Source: an uncultured bacterium
Lineage (GTDB): Bacteria; Cyanobacteriota; Vampirovibrionia; Gastranaerophilales; Gastranaerophilaceae
NCBI GenBank assembly: GCA_949284985.1
Contig: CASDWY010000024.1
Coordinates: 1 to 64,000, forward strand
Reading direction: 5' to 3'
Length of the DNA: 64,000 nucleotides
Numbering within the stretch: position 1 is the stretch's first letter; every line of letters begins with the position of its first letter. Shown piece by piece: positions 1 to 7,871 of this stretch. Below the pieces are notes generated by a model. That model ran no database searches and was not told where the DNA came from. It worked only from the letters and a program-made list of their open reading frames with translations. The translations under genes and the position numbers were made by a program.

Positions 1-51
1 GACTTTTGTTCACATATGTAGTTAAATATTGTTTGAATATGGAGGTATCAT
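1..51 (+). repeat. Conserved pseudopilin upstream segment, copy 1
   Basis: These 51 bases are identical to 34396-34446, directly upstream of the second pseudopilin gene. The segment carries the GGAGG ribosome binding site and stays open in the frame that ends at a TGA just inside the pilin gene (60-62). The repeat probably extends left of the window edge, where the rest of the leader would lie. Confidence 0.85.
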
Positions 52-840
52 ATGAAGTTTGACAGTTATATCACTAGCAGTACTAAAATAGCTTATACAG
101 TTAAAATTAATACTAAAAAATCTATTTTTGATAAGTTTTATCTAGAAAAAGCCGCTTTTACTTTAGCTGAAACATTAATCACTCTCACTATTATCGGTGT
201 TGTTGCTGCTTTAACCATTCCTAATTTAATCTCTAGCTATCAAAAACATACCTACGTTGTTGGGCTTAAAAAAGCCTACTCTCAACTTCAAAATGCTATG
301 AAGATGATTCCTATTACTCAAGGTTGTCCGGCTGGGGATTTTGACTGTGTTGGGTGGAATGACTGGGGCAAAGTCACAAACATTGATGGGCAGGAGTTTG
401 ATGGAGATCTAGAAAATAAACGTTTATATCTTCTATCTAAACAGTTTAAAATTAATAAATTATGTTACGACTACTCAACTGAACCAGAATGTGTTAAAGC
501 TAGAGACATATTAGACACCAGTTTTGCTTTATTCATTACAAATGATGGGATGATTTATTCATCATTTGGTATTGATATAAACGGTTTTAAAGGTCCTAAT
601 AAGTGGGGAAGAGATAAATTTATATTTACTACTATACAATCCTACAATAGATATGGTATTCCTCAAGGCACAGTTCTTCCTGTAGGCTCAAAATTACTTG
701 CTGATCTACACCAAAACAACTATTATGGAAACTACTGGAGAAATACAAACTGGTGCACTACAGAAAATGCTAACAAAGGAAATCATTATGCACAATTCTG
801 CACAGGCAGAGTTTTGGAAGAAGGTGCGATGAATTATTAG
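52..840 (+). CDS. Type IV pilin-like/pseudopilin with large C-terminal domain
   Basis: A 262-residue prepilin-like protein. Residues 1-35 form an unusually long basic leader, then AFTLAETLITLT opens a hydrophobic helix (about 36-58) ending in IPNLIS. Glu5 of the mature protein is kept, but the residue before the presumed cleavage site is Ala instead of the usual Gly. The ectodomain has at least six Cys, suggesting disulfides, and ends in CTGRVLEEGAMNY. A second gene at 34447-35238 encodes a close paralog with the same leader and helix but a diverged middle. Known for the family: prepilin peptidase processes such proteins, which assemble into type IV pili or type II-like pseudopili. No assembly ATPase or secretin is nearby. 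The start at 52 is set by GGAGG six bases upstream. Confidence 0.85.
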   Translation: MKFDSYITSSTKIAYTVKINTKKSIFDKFYLEKAAFTLAETLITLTIIGVVAALTIPNLISSYQKHTYVVGLKKAYSQLQNAMKMIPITQGCPAGDFDCVGWNDWGKVTNIDGQEFDGDLENKRLYLLSKQFKINKLCYDYSTEPECVKARDILDTSFALFITNDGMIYSSFGIDINGFKGPNKWGRDKFIFTTIQSYNRYGIPQGTVLPVGSKLLADLHQNNYYGNYWRNTNWCTTENANKGNHYAQFCTGRVLEEGAMNY

Positions 841-860
841 ATTTTTAATTTTTTAAAACA

Positions 861-889
861 AAGAAACCGCCTTAAAAGGCGGTTTCTTT
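861..889. terminator. Bidirectional intrinsic terminator
   Basis: GC-rich hairpin with arms AAGAAACCGCC and GGCGGTTTCTT around a short AT loop, with T/A runs on both sides. It lies between the convergent pseudopilin and rpmA genes and can serve both. Confidence 0.85.
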
Positions 890-906
890 AATTCTTGACG
901 AAAACT

Positions 907-1161
907 CTATTGAGCGTACACGCTAACTTGTTTTCTGGTTCTTCTGTATGGTTCAAATTTAACAACACCATCAATAAGTGCAAATAATGTATCGTCAGAA
1001 CCAATACCAACATTCACACCCGGATGAATTTTTGTTCCACGTTGACGAACAAGAATATTTCCTGCCAATACAGATTCACCACCAAATTTTTTTACACCAA
1101 GTCGCTTACTTTCGGAATCTCGACCGTTTTTAGTTGAACCTACACCCTTCTTATGAGCCAT
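907..1161 (-). CDS. rpmA: 50S ribosomal protein L27
   Basis: An 84-residue protein of normal L27 length, part of the large subunit near the peptidyl transferase centre. The N-terminus begins MAHKKG and continues with the family block [17 protein letters not shown] (residues 8-24), then [10 protein letters not shown]. There is no cleavable N-terminal extension of the kind found in Firmicutes. It lies 26 bases downstream of rplU on the same strand, the usual rplU-rpmA order, so the two are surely co-transcribed. The obg GTPase often found next is absent here. Confidence 0.97.
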   Translation of the reverse strand: MAHKKGVGSTKNGRDSESKRLGVKKFGGESVLAGNILVRQRGTKIHPGVNVGIGSDDTLFALIDGVVKFEPYRRTRKQVSVYAQ

Positions 1162-1187
1162 TTCTATATCTCCTTATATCAATTAAT

Positions 1188-1544
1188 TTACTCTTCAACA
1201 GCCGCATCTTCGGTTTTTGCTGCTTTTGGTGCAGAAGTTCTGATTTTATTAATCATTACTCTTGTAAAACCTTGTCTGTGACCTTGTTTTCTTCTATAAC
1301 CTTTTTTAGGTCTTTGCTTATAAACAATAACTTTTTTAGATTTGTCATGTTCAACAATTGTACCTTCAACAGTTGCTTTAGCAACGTATGGTTGACCAAC
1401 CTTTGATTTCTTGCCGTTAACTAACATAACAACTTTATCAAAAACAACTTTTGCATCTTTTGCTTCTTCTAAAAGTTCAATATCCACATATCTTCCTTCA
1501 GTCATAGGATATTGCTTACCGCCTGTTTCTACTATTGCGTACAT
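1188..1544 (-). CDS. rplU: 50S ribosomal protein L21
   Basis: A 118-residue L21. It starts MYAIVETGGKQY, the family N-terminus, and has the basic C-terminal block YRRKQGHRQGFTRVMI (about residues 82-99) that contacts 23S rRNA. The last 18 residues form an Ala/Glu-rich tail beyond the core family. It is the first gene of an rplU-rpmA operon. A good sigma70-type promoter lies at 1628-1656, leaving a leader of roughly 75 bases. AAAGGAAA precedes the ATG as ribosome binding site. Confidence 0.97.
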   Translation of the reverse strand: MYAIVETGGKQYPMTEGRYVDIELLEEAKDAKVVFDKVVMLVNGKKSKVGQPYVAKATVEGTIVEHDKSKKVIVYKQRPKKGYRRKQGHRQGFTRVMINKIRTSAPKAAKTEDAAVEE

Positions 1545-1627
1545 ATTAATTTCCTTTCGTTTTTAAGGGATTGCAGCTCTTTTTCAAGCATTTAGGGACA
1601 ATCAACCTATCTAATACAAGTAATGTT

Positions 1628-1656
1628 AATTTATCGCAGACAAAATACTTTGTCAA
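1628..1656 (-). promoter_or_regulatory. Sigma70-type promoter of rplU-rpmA
   Basis: On the minus strand: TTGACA (1656-1651), a 17-base spacer, then TAAATT (1633-1628). The -35 box is a perfect match. The predicted transcript has about 75 bases of leader before rplU. Confidence 0.7.
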
Positions 1657-1736
1657 TCATGGAAAAGCAGAAATATTGCGATTGTTTAAGCCTAATTGAA
1701 CAAGCTTAAATTATATGATAAATTTTAATCATAACT

Positions 1737-2546
1737 ATGAAAAAATTTACTTACTTACAGCAAAGTTTAAACAAAGGCCGAATAGCACGATGGTCTCAAA
1801 ACACAATGCCAATAAAGTTCTATATCGAGCCTTGCAAATTTTACTCCGTAGCACACGAAGCAGAAAAATATCATGCAATGGTTATGCGCGCCCTTAGAGA
1901 ATGGGAAAAAGTTTCAGGCGGAATTATAAAATTTCAAATTGTAAGAGCACTTTATGATTCTCAAATAAACTTAAGTTGGAGACGAGTCAATAGAGAATCC
2001 TTAGGACACTGCACTTGGAACCACGATGACTCTTTTAGATATTACTCCGCAGAAATAGAAATAGGAATTTCTGATGGTTACGTCTGTAAAAAATATATGC
2101 ACGAAGACGAAGTCTATCACACAATTATCCACGAAATAGGACACGCCTTGGGTCTTGGACATAGCCCATTTTCAAATGACATAATGTACGTACCTCACAA
2201 ATATGGCGTTACTCAAATTGGTCAAAACGATATCGCAACACTTCTATGGCTATACAGGCTCCCTCACGGCGCAACCCCAAAACAAATAGCCGCCAAATAT
2301 TCACTTAACAATTCAGACTTAGATGATATTATTTTAAAAATTAGTAACAAACAAGTTACTTCAGAATTCGAAAATGTTAAAAACTCTATAGCTGTTCCTC
2401 AAAAAGATCTTTTAGAAGAACAACAAAATATTGCTGATTTGAAAAAATACATGTTTAGCTTACAAAATATTCAAATCCCTAAAGATGTTCAAAATTTTAT
2501 AAAAAAATCACAAATACAAAAAAATCAAAAAGGTAATGAACAGTGA
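1737..2546 (+). CDS. Matrixin-like (M10) zinc metalloprotease without signal peptide
   Basis: A 269-residue protein with the metzincin zinc motif HEIGHALGLGH at 132-142 and a Met-turn (NDIM, Met150), which supports a working M10-type peptidase fold. The N-terminus has no signal peptide or membrane segment, unlike the second matrixin in this window (20048-20893). Residues 180-269 form a charged helical tail with no family I recognise. Its stop overlaps the GTG start of the TadE-like gene (GTGA at 2543-2546), so translation of the two is probably coupled. No clear ribosome binding site precedes the ATG. A TTGAAC-17-TAAATT promoter-like pair (1696-1724) would give a very short leader. A role in processing the co-encoded pseudopilins is an inference. 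Confidence 0.8.
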   Translation: MKKFTYLQQSLNKGRIARWSQNTMPIKFYIEPCKFYSVAHEAEKYHAMVMRALREWEKVSGGIIKFQIVRALYDSQINLSWRRVNRESLGHCTWNHDDSFRYYSAEIEIGISDGYVCKKYMHEDEVYHTIIHEIGHALGLGHSPFSNDIMYVPHKYGVTQIGQNDIATLLWLYRLPHGATPKQIAAKYSLNNSDLDDIILKISNKQVTSEFENVKNSIAVPQKDLLEEQQNIADLKKYMFSLQNIQIPKDVQNFIKKSQIQKNQKGNEQ

Positions 2547-3031
2547 AAAAACTTCAAGCACAGCAAATAACCGAATTTATGCTGGCAGCTCCGCTTTTAA
2601 TCGCATTTTTTGTAATCCTAACAGAATTTGCATTCGCTTTCAATGCTCATTTGGTGTTTTCAAATGCTATAAAATCAAGCATTTCAGCATACTTAAGCGC
2701 AAGCGCAGCCGATAGCACTGATTATGATTATGAAAATGCAGTAAAAACATATATTCTCGCTGATATGAAAAAAAATAAAATTACAAACTTGAATTCTTTA
2801 GATATAAAATTAATAACCGTTGAGGATTATCCTGTCGTAATAGGCAGTTATACATACAAGCCTGGGTTTTCTTTCGCGTTTTTGCCTGCATTAAAAAATA
2901 TTCAAATGAATTCCGCATCCGTTTTCCCAATTCAAAAACCACAAATCGGAACATACAAAAACGGATTTTCCACTAATGAATTAAATAAAATTCAACCTCA
3001 AACTACCCCTGATCAAGGAGAATTGCAATGA
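2543..3031 (+). CDS. TadE-like pseudopilin family protein
   Basis: A 162-residue protein. A short polar N-terminus with a Gln/Glu pair (QQITEFMLAAPLL) leads into one hydrophobic helix at about residues 12-35, then a mostly beta extracytoplasmic part. This is the layout of TadE-like proteins, minor pseudopilins of Flp/Tad pilus systems. It starts with GTG and overlaps the stop of the matrixin gene; its own stop overlaps the next start (ATGA at 3028-3031). The tight three-gene operon supports one shared process. No TadA ATPase, TadB/C or Flp pilin is present in the window, so the assembly machine must lie elsewhere. Confidence 0.65.
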   Translation: MKKLQAQQITEFMLAAPLLIAFFVILTEFAFAFNAHLVFSNAIKSSISAYLSASAADSTDYDYENAVKTYILADMKKNKITNLNSLDIKLITVEDYPVVIGSYTYKPGFSFAFLPALKNIQMNSASVFPIQKPQIGTYKNGFSTNELNKIQPQTTPDQGELQ

Positions 3032-3783
3032 AACAGGGCAATGTTTTAGTTTCAATAATAGCATTTTTTATAATATTCTTTGTATTTTGTGGTTTTGCAA
3101 TAGATTTTTCAATGATAACAGCAGCTCGAGCGCAGCTCCAAACTGCTGTAGAAACAACAGTCTTAATTGCAGCAGCAGAAATCAAAAATAATGCTGCTGA
3201 AACAACTGCCAAAAAAGTATTTTTATATTCCAAAACAAACGGAGCAAAATACTCTCAAATTGATGATATCCAAATAAATCAAGACTCTAATGCAATATTC
3301 ATAAAAGCATCTGCTCCGGCACCAACATATTTTCTCAGTGCACTCGGTATAAATACTATCGAATTACAAGCTCAAGCAGCAGCTATGCTACTCCCCCAAG
3401 AATTAAACAACGATACAAACTTCAAGCTGGACAACCATCTACAATATACCTCACCAATTCTTATTACAAATAAACCCGGCCCGGAAATTGAAGTTACTAA
3501 AGCTGATAACACAGAAGACTACAGAATTTTTGCAGGATTAAATGATAAAACCGGAGAAATAAAATGGCTCGAAATTACTTGTACCGGCAAAAATTTAACT
3601 GACAAAAAACAATTTTTTGATTTAGAAGATGATTGTATCAATATGGAAAATACCAACAAAATAGCATTTGCTCAATACCTGCGTATCATAAATAATTCTT
3701 CTTCTGCCCCACTAAACATTGAAAAATTAAGACTACTCAACGCAGCTAAATTAATAAGTCATAAAAAATTTAAGAACTTATAA
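3028..3783 (+). CDS. TadG-like Flp pilus-associated protein
   Basis: A 251-residue protein with an N-terminal hydrophobic helix (about 7-28) followed by FAIDFSMITAARAQLQTAVETTVLIAAAE. That pattern of an anchored helix with an ARAQLQ-A-ETA region is typical of TadG/TadE-type proteins (Tad secretion system, putative Flp pilus assembly). The remaining 190 residues look extracytoplasmic and beta-rich, without the von Willebrand domain of full-length TadG. It is translationally coupled to the TadE-like gene by an ATGA overlap and is last in the operon; a converging small gene ends one base downstream. Confidence 0.65.
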   Translation: MKQGNVLVSIIAFFIIFFVFCGFAIDFSMITAARAQLQTAVETTVLIAAAEIKNNAAETTAKKVFLYSKTNGAKYSQIDDIQINQDSNAIFIKASAPAPTYFLSALGINTIELQAQAAAMLLPQELNNDTNFKLDNHLQYTSPILITNKPGPEIEVTKADNTEDYRIFAGLNDKTGEIKWLEITCTGKNLTDKKQFFDLEDDCINMENTNKIAFAQYLRIINNSSSAPLNIEKLRLLNAAKLISHKKFKNL

Positions 3784-3784
3784 A

Positions 3785-4003
3785 TTATTCTGAAAGCATT
3801 TGTTGAAGCTCAACATCCGGTTTTCCAAGAACTCTAACCAATTCCAAAACAGATGCTTTCATTTGACATTTTTGTGAGCTGCCATTAAAGAAATCCGTAT
3901 AAAAACAACCCTCACAAACACATCCTCGTTTATAACATTCCAAAGCTGTATTTGTCCAACGTCTAACCGCTACTGCTCTGCCCATATCTCTGCTTCTCAA
4001 CAC
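3785..4003 (-). CDS. Small Cys-rich protein of unknown function
   Basis: About 72 residues from the GTG at 4003, chosen because GGAGG stands 10 bases upstream; a TTG at 4021 keeps the same frame but lies on the wrong side of that site. A compact cysteine cluster CYKRGCVCEGC and a further Cys (CQMK) suggest a metal or Fe-S site. The C-terminal half is a short amphipathic helix region (KASVLELVRVLG). I do not recognise the family. It converges on the TadG-like gene with one base between the stops and has no partner on its own strand. Confidence 0.6.
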   Translation of the reverse strand: MLRSRDMGRAVAVRRWTNTALECYKRGCVCEGCFYTDFFNGSSQKCQMKASVLELVRVLGKPDVELQQMLSE

Positions 4004-4560
4004 TTTTACATAACCTCCCAATTATATTTAGAAATAAATATATCCATAAATCCCTAATAACTTATATTTTCCCCTAGCCATGCTTGGAAAACTCAATCTC
4101 AACACGACTTTAATTTAATTATATCGATAAACTTTTCATTTACAAGATAATCATGAAGAAATATTACAAAAGCGATAACGACGTCCTGTACTTATATACA
4201 AGCTTTTCCGCTTGCTTAATCATGCATAAACACATGCTTTGGGGCAAAACTAAACATGGAAACATGCACTATACATGCATTTACCACTAACTAAAGTGTT
4301 TTAAGTTTTGTAACAATTGTTTAATTTTGCTGATACATCTGGCTTTTTTTAACGGGCAAGTATTTTTTTTACCTAATTTACAAATATGATTTTTAGTCAA
4401 GTCTTATTTGTATTTTGTAAACCTTTCTAAAATTTTGTTTAAATTGTTAAATATTTTGAGATTTAACTGTTGATTTGTGCTAAATTCGAATATAATCATT
4501 TATAAAAGTTGGATTTTAAAAATACCGTAAATCAACAATTTAAAATCAAGGAGATTTAAA
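4004..4560. other. 557-base gene-poor intergenic stretch
   Basis: No ORF of 60 codons lies here. It holds one possible 45-codon ORF on the plus strand (4153-4290), a small hairpin CAAGC-TTTTCC-GCTTG near 4199-4216, and five CATGC motifs (4079, 4221, 4233, 4263, 4274). The right end is very AT-rich and has a TATAAT at 4491-4496 that could be the -10 of the next gene. I see no RNA family I can name. Confidence 0.5.
4153..4290 (+). CDS. Possible 45-residue small ORF
   Basis: ATG to TAA gives a 45-residue peptide starting MKKYYKSD and unusually rich in His, Met, Cys, Tyr and Lys (for example HKHMLW and MHYTCIYH). No strong ribosome binding site precedes it. The composition could suit metal binding, or it may simply reflect the CATGC-rich DNA. 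It may be non-coding; confidence is low. Confidence 0.2.
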   Translation: MKKYYKSDNDVLYLYTSFSACLIMHKHMLWGKTKHGNMHYTCIYH

Positions 4561-5232
4561 ATGCCAGAATATTTGAGCAAAGAAGAAATCAGACAATGGC
4601 GAAGCTCATTAGAAAAAATCACTTTAGAGGAATTTGCTGCTAGACTTGGAAAGGTCATTAATGAGGAAAAAGAAACAAGAGATATTGTAGATATAGTTTT
4701 GGAAAAAGAGCCGGTGCTCGTCTACGAAAGCTACAAGATTAAAACAGAAAAAATAAATACAATTGCACAAAAGGCTTTTCTCCGCGAAAAAGAAATTACA
4801 ATTGTAAAACCAATCCACAAAGAACCGGTTAAAGAAGCTACGATTAAAACAGATGAACCAAAAGAAGTTTTAACAAAAGAAGTTGTTGAAGAAAAACCGG
4901 CAAAAAAACCAACAAAAGCAAAAAAACCAAGCAAAGAAAAAACATCAAAAAAAGTTGCAAAAACAGAATCATCACCTGTAGAACTGGAAGTTACAACAGA
5001 TAATTCTGATATTAAAGTAACTTTCAAAAAACCATTAACTGAAAGAGAACAATTGGTTTTTGATCATTTTCTTGTTCATAAAAATTCTATAGTTTACGCA
5101 AAAGATTTAGCAGAACTTCTTGATTTGCCAAGAGACTACGTATATAAATACATAAAAAATCTAAGAAACAAAATTAATGAAGAAGACGCACTTGAAAACG
5201 CAAACAATGGCGGCTACATTTTAAAAGTATAA
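4561..5232 (+). CDS. Winged-helix DNA-binding-like protein with Lys-rich linker
   Basis: A 223-residue protein. Residues 1-90 are charged and helical (MPEYLSKEEIRQW...). Residues about 95-140 form a low-complexity Lys/Pro/Glu linker. Residues 155-223 resemble a response-regulator-type winged helix: LTEREQLVFDHF, then a helix-turn-helix around AKDLAELLDLPRDYVYKYIKNLRNKI, closing with a GGYILKV wing strand. That ending is typical of OmpR/PhoB-type C-terminal domains, but no receiver domain is present. It is probably a transcriptional or nucleoid regulator. The ATG is preceded by AAGGAG. The CoA-activase-like gene follows after 15 bases, so they may share a transcript. Confidence 0.65.
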   Translation: MPEYLSKEEIRQWRSSLEKITLEEFAARLGKVINEEKETRDIVDIVLEKEPVLVYESYKIKTEKINTIAQKAFLREKEITIVKPIHKEPVKEATIKTDEPKEVLTKEVVEEKPAKKPTKAKKPSKEKTSKKVAKTESSPVELEVTTDNSDIKVTFKKPLTEREQLVFDHFLVHKNSIVYAKDLAELLDLPRDYVYKYIKNLRNKINEEDALENANNGGYILKV

Positions 5233-5247
5233 AGCTCGGACGCTATC

Positions 5248-6408
5248 ATGAGTGATAATCAAGAAAAGAAAAAAATTAAAGTTGCTTTTCCACACATGGG
5301 AACTATTTCTATTGTTTGGTCTGCAGCATTACGTAAAATTGGAGTAGAACCATTCATTCCACCATACACAAGCAAAAAAACTCTTTCACTTGGTACAAAA
5401 AATAGTCCAGAAGCAATATGCCTGCCATATAAGCTAATATTAGGCAATTTTATCGAAGCTATAGAGGGTGGTGCGGATTACGTTGCTATGATTAGTTCTC
5501 CTGGCATTTGCAGACTTGGTGAATACGGTAGCAGTATTAAACATGCCCTTACGGATTTAGGATATGAAGCCAATTATATCGAATTACAGCTTTATGACGG
5601 CTTCAAAGGTATGTATGAATTTTTAACAAAATTAACTGGAATAAAAAACCCAATACCGATAATAAAAGCAATAAATATTGCTGTACGAAAAGTTTTTGTT
5701 CTTGATAGACTTGAAAAAACTTTTTCATACTACAGAGCAAGAGAAATAGTTCCAGGCTCGGCTGAAAAGGCATTTAATCGTGCATTAAAAATTATAGATG
5801 AGGCAAATACAACAAAAGAACTTGCTAAAGCTAAAAAGAAAGCTATTGAAGAAATACGCAAAACCAAAATTGAAAAAAATCGTGAAATTTTATACGTAGA
5901 TTTAACAGGAGAAATTTTTCTTGTTTTGGATTACTTCGCAAATCAGAATATTGAACGTGAATTAGGGAAAATGGGCGTTCAAACACGAAGAACACTTACT
6001 ATTTCCAGCTTCTTAAAAGACGCCATTATCCCAAAATGGTTTAAAAAAGGTGAAACACATCTTGAACGAGCTTTTCGTCTTGCAAAACCATATTTAAAAA
6101 GAGATATTGGCGGTGATGCTTTAGAATGTATTTCAGATGTTATGTTTGCTAATAATCAAGGTAAAGATGGCATTATTCACATAAGCCCATTTACCTGCAT
6201 GCCAGAAATAATTTCACAAAACATTTTTCCATCAATGAGAGAAGATTGCGAAATACCCATCTTAACACTAATTATGGATGAACAAACCGGGAAAGCAGGC
6301 TACTTAACAAGATTGGAAGCTTTTGTTGATCTTATGCGCCGCAAAAAAAGAAAAAAAGAAGCACAAAAACAAGCTAAACGTAAAAAACAAACTGCCAAAA
6401 CCTCATAA
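5248..6408 (+). CDS. Acyl-CoA dehydratase activase-related protein (DUF2229/CoA activase family)
   Basis: A 386-residue protein matching the family found beside or fused to 2-hydroxyacyl-CoA dehydratase activases (COG3580/COG3581 type). Visible family features are the N-terminal strand KVAFPHMGTISI, the EAICLPYKLILGN block (about residues 56-69), SSPGICRLGEYG, and the later SPFTCMPEII segment. These conserved Cys could bind an Fe-S cluster. Residues 355-386 form a very basic tail. The ATPase activase and dehydratase subunits are not in this window, so substrate and role are open. It follows the winged-helix gene by 15 bases. Confidence 0.75.
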   Translation: MSDNQEKKKIKVAFPHMGTISIVWSAALRKIGVEPFIPPYTSKKTLSLGTKNSPEAICLPYKLILGNFIEAIEGGADYVAMISSPGICRLGEYGSSIKHALTDLGYEANYIELQLYDGFKGMYEFLTKLTGIKNPIPIIKAINIAVRKVFVLDRLEKTFSYYRAREIVPGSAEKAFNRALKIIDEANTTKELAKAKKKAIEEIRKTKIEKNREILYVDLTGEIFLVLDYFANQNIERELGKMGVQTRRTLTISSFLKDAIIPKWFKKGETHLERAFRLAKPYLKRDIGGDALECISDVMFANNQGKDGIIHISPFTCMPEIISQNIFPSMREDCEIPILTLIMDEQTGKAGYLTRLEAFVDLMRRKKRKKEAQKQAKRKKQTAKTS

Positions 6409-6506
6409 CTGCTAAACTTAATTAACCAAAATTTTATTTGACTTTATAATGACAAGGTTTGATATTTATTGTAATATTATTTCAAACGCATAATGAGGTA
6501 TTTGTT

Positions 6507-7871
6507 TTGTTTGAAAAATTTACAGAAAAAGCTTTACACATAGTTACAACAGCACAAAAAAAAGCCGAAGAAAACGGATTTTCTGAGATTTATCCCGAAC
6601 ATATTCTTATGGCATTTACAGAACAAAAAAATTGTTTTTCAACAAAATTAATTACTATGTCTAAAGTTTCTCTGGAAGAAATAAATAAGCTTGCAGAAAT
6701 TAACCTAAAAGAAAAAAAATCAGACAAAAAAACTGACAAAGCAAATTTTTCACAAAGCGTAAAAGCTATTCTTAGAGATAGTTTTGATTTGGCACGCAAA
6801 GCAAAAAGCAGCTCGATTACAACTGAACATCTGTTCTTGTCATTAATAAAAGAAAACAAATCCCCTATCACATACATATTGGAAGATCTTGGCTTTGATA
6901 CAGACAAAGCAAAATCTGTTTTAGGAAGATTGTTTGAAAAGAAAATTAAAAAAAATGAACATCCGGAAGGTATTTTGCCTAAAAAATATGAGAGTGAAGA
7001 ATACTCAAAGGTTCTTTCAATTATAGAAGAACCTGATTCAAAAAGTATTTTTGAACATGCAGTAGCAAAACTTACCGCATCAAACTACGAAATTTTAGGT
7101 ACAGAACAAATAGTTCAATCTATACTTGAAGATCAAAACTCAAATATTTCAAAAATTATGGCAGAATATAATATAAACCTTGAATCTTTTGCAGAAAAAT
7201 TAAAAGAAATTACTTCAAGAAAAGCAGAATTTGAAGAAAAACAAGTTATTTTTACTCCTAACGCATTTAAAACTATTCTTTTGGCAATAGAAACGGCAAA
7301 AGAATTAGGAGAAGCAACAGTAAAACCCGAACACCTTATACTTGGAGTAATTAAAGCAAAATCTGGAATAGCCTATAATATTTTTAAAGCTCTTAAAGTA
7401 AACGATGATGATTTTGCACATAGAATTATCAAACCAATAGAAAAACAAATGCCGCAAACACTTACTATACTTAGACTTGCTAAAAACGAAGCAAGAAGAT
7501 TAGGCAGAAACATTGTGGGTTCAGAATTAATATTACTTGGCTTAATTGCAGAAAGTACCGGAGCAGGAGCAATAGTTCTTTCTAAGCTTGGAATAAACAT
7601 TAAAGACGCTCGTGCAGAAGTTGAAAAACTTATTGGCTATGGTGACAAATATGCAGATACAGAAATAATTTTTAGCAAACACGCAAAATTAATATTAGAA
7701 AAAGCAGCTAAAAAAGCCAAAAAACATGGTTTAAAAATGATATCTTCTGCAAACCTGCTTTGGGCAATAACAAAAGAACCAACTTCACTGGCAATGAAAG
7801 TTTTAGAAAATTTAGGAACTGATACTGTTGAAATTACACAAGGAATTTTAAAGGAGCTTAACGAATGTTAA
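6507..7871 (+). CDS. Clp N-terminal-domain repeat protein lacking the AAA+ ATPase
   Basis: A 454-residue protein from the TTG at 6507, chosen because GAGG lies 8 bases upstream and the protein then starts with a ClpC-like (M)FEKFTEKALHIV. An upstream TTG at 6459 is open but lacks a site. Several copies of the Clp N-terminal repeat follow: YPEHILMAF (near 30), TTEHLFLSLI (near 105), KPEHLILGVI (near 275), GSELILLGLI (near 335) and SANLLWAI (near 415). No Walker A or B motif is present, so this cannot be an unfoldase. Family knowledge makes it a possible substrate-binding or adaptor protein for ClpC/ClpB. It overlaps cysS by 7 bases. Confidence 0.75.
   Translation: MFEKFTEKALHIVTTAQKKAEENGFSEIYPEHILMAFTEQKNCFSTKLITMSKVSLEEINKLAEINLKEKKSDKKTDKANFSQSVKAILRDSFDLARKAKSSSITTEHLFLSLIKENKSPITYILEDLGFDTDKAKSVLGRLFEKKIKKNEHPEGILPKKYESEEYSKVLSIIEEPDSKSIFEHAVAKLTASNYEILGTEQIVQSILEDQNSNISKIMAEYNINLESFAEKLKEITSRKAEFEEKQVIFTPNAFKTILLAIETAKELGEATVKPEHLILGVIKAKSGIAYNIFKALKVNDDDFAHRIIKPIEKQMPQTLTILRLAKNEARRLGRNIVGSELILLGLIAESTGAGAIVLSKLGINIKDARAEVEKLIGYGDKYADTEIIFSKHAKLILEKAAKKAKKHGLKMISSANLLWAITKEPTSLAMKVLENLGTDTVEITQGILKELNEC

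Noticed and set aside
1545-1627. Structured L21 autoregulatory leader
   Set aside because: The roughly 75-base leader shows no convincing stem-loops or match to known L21 leader motifs that I could recognise.
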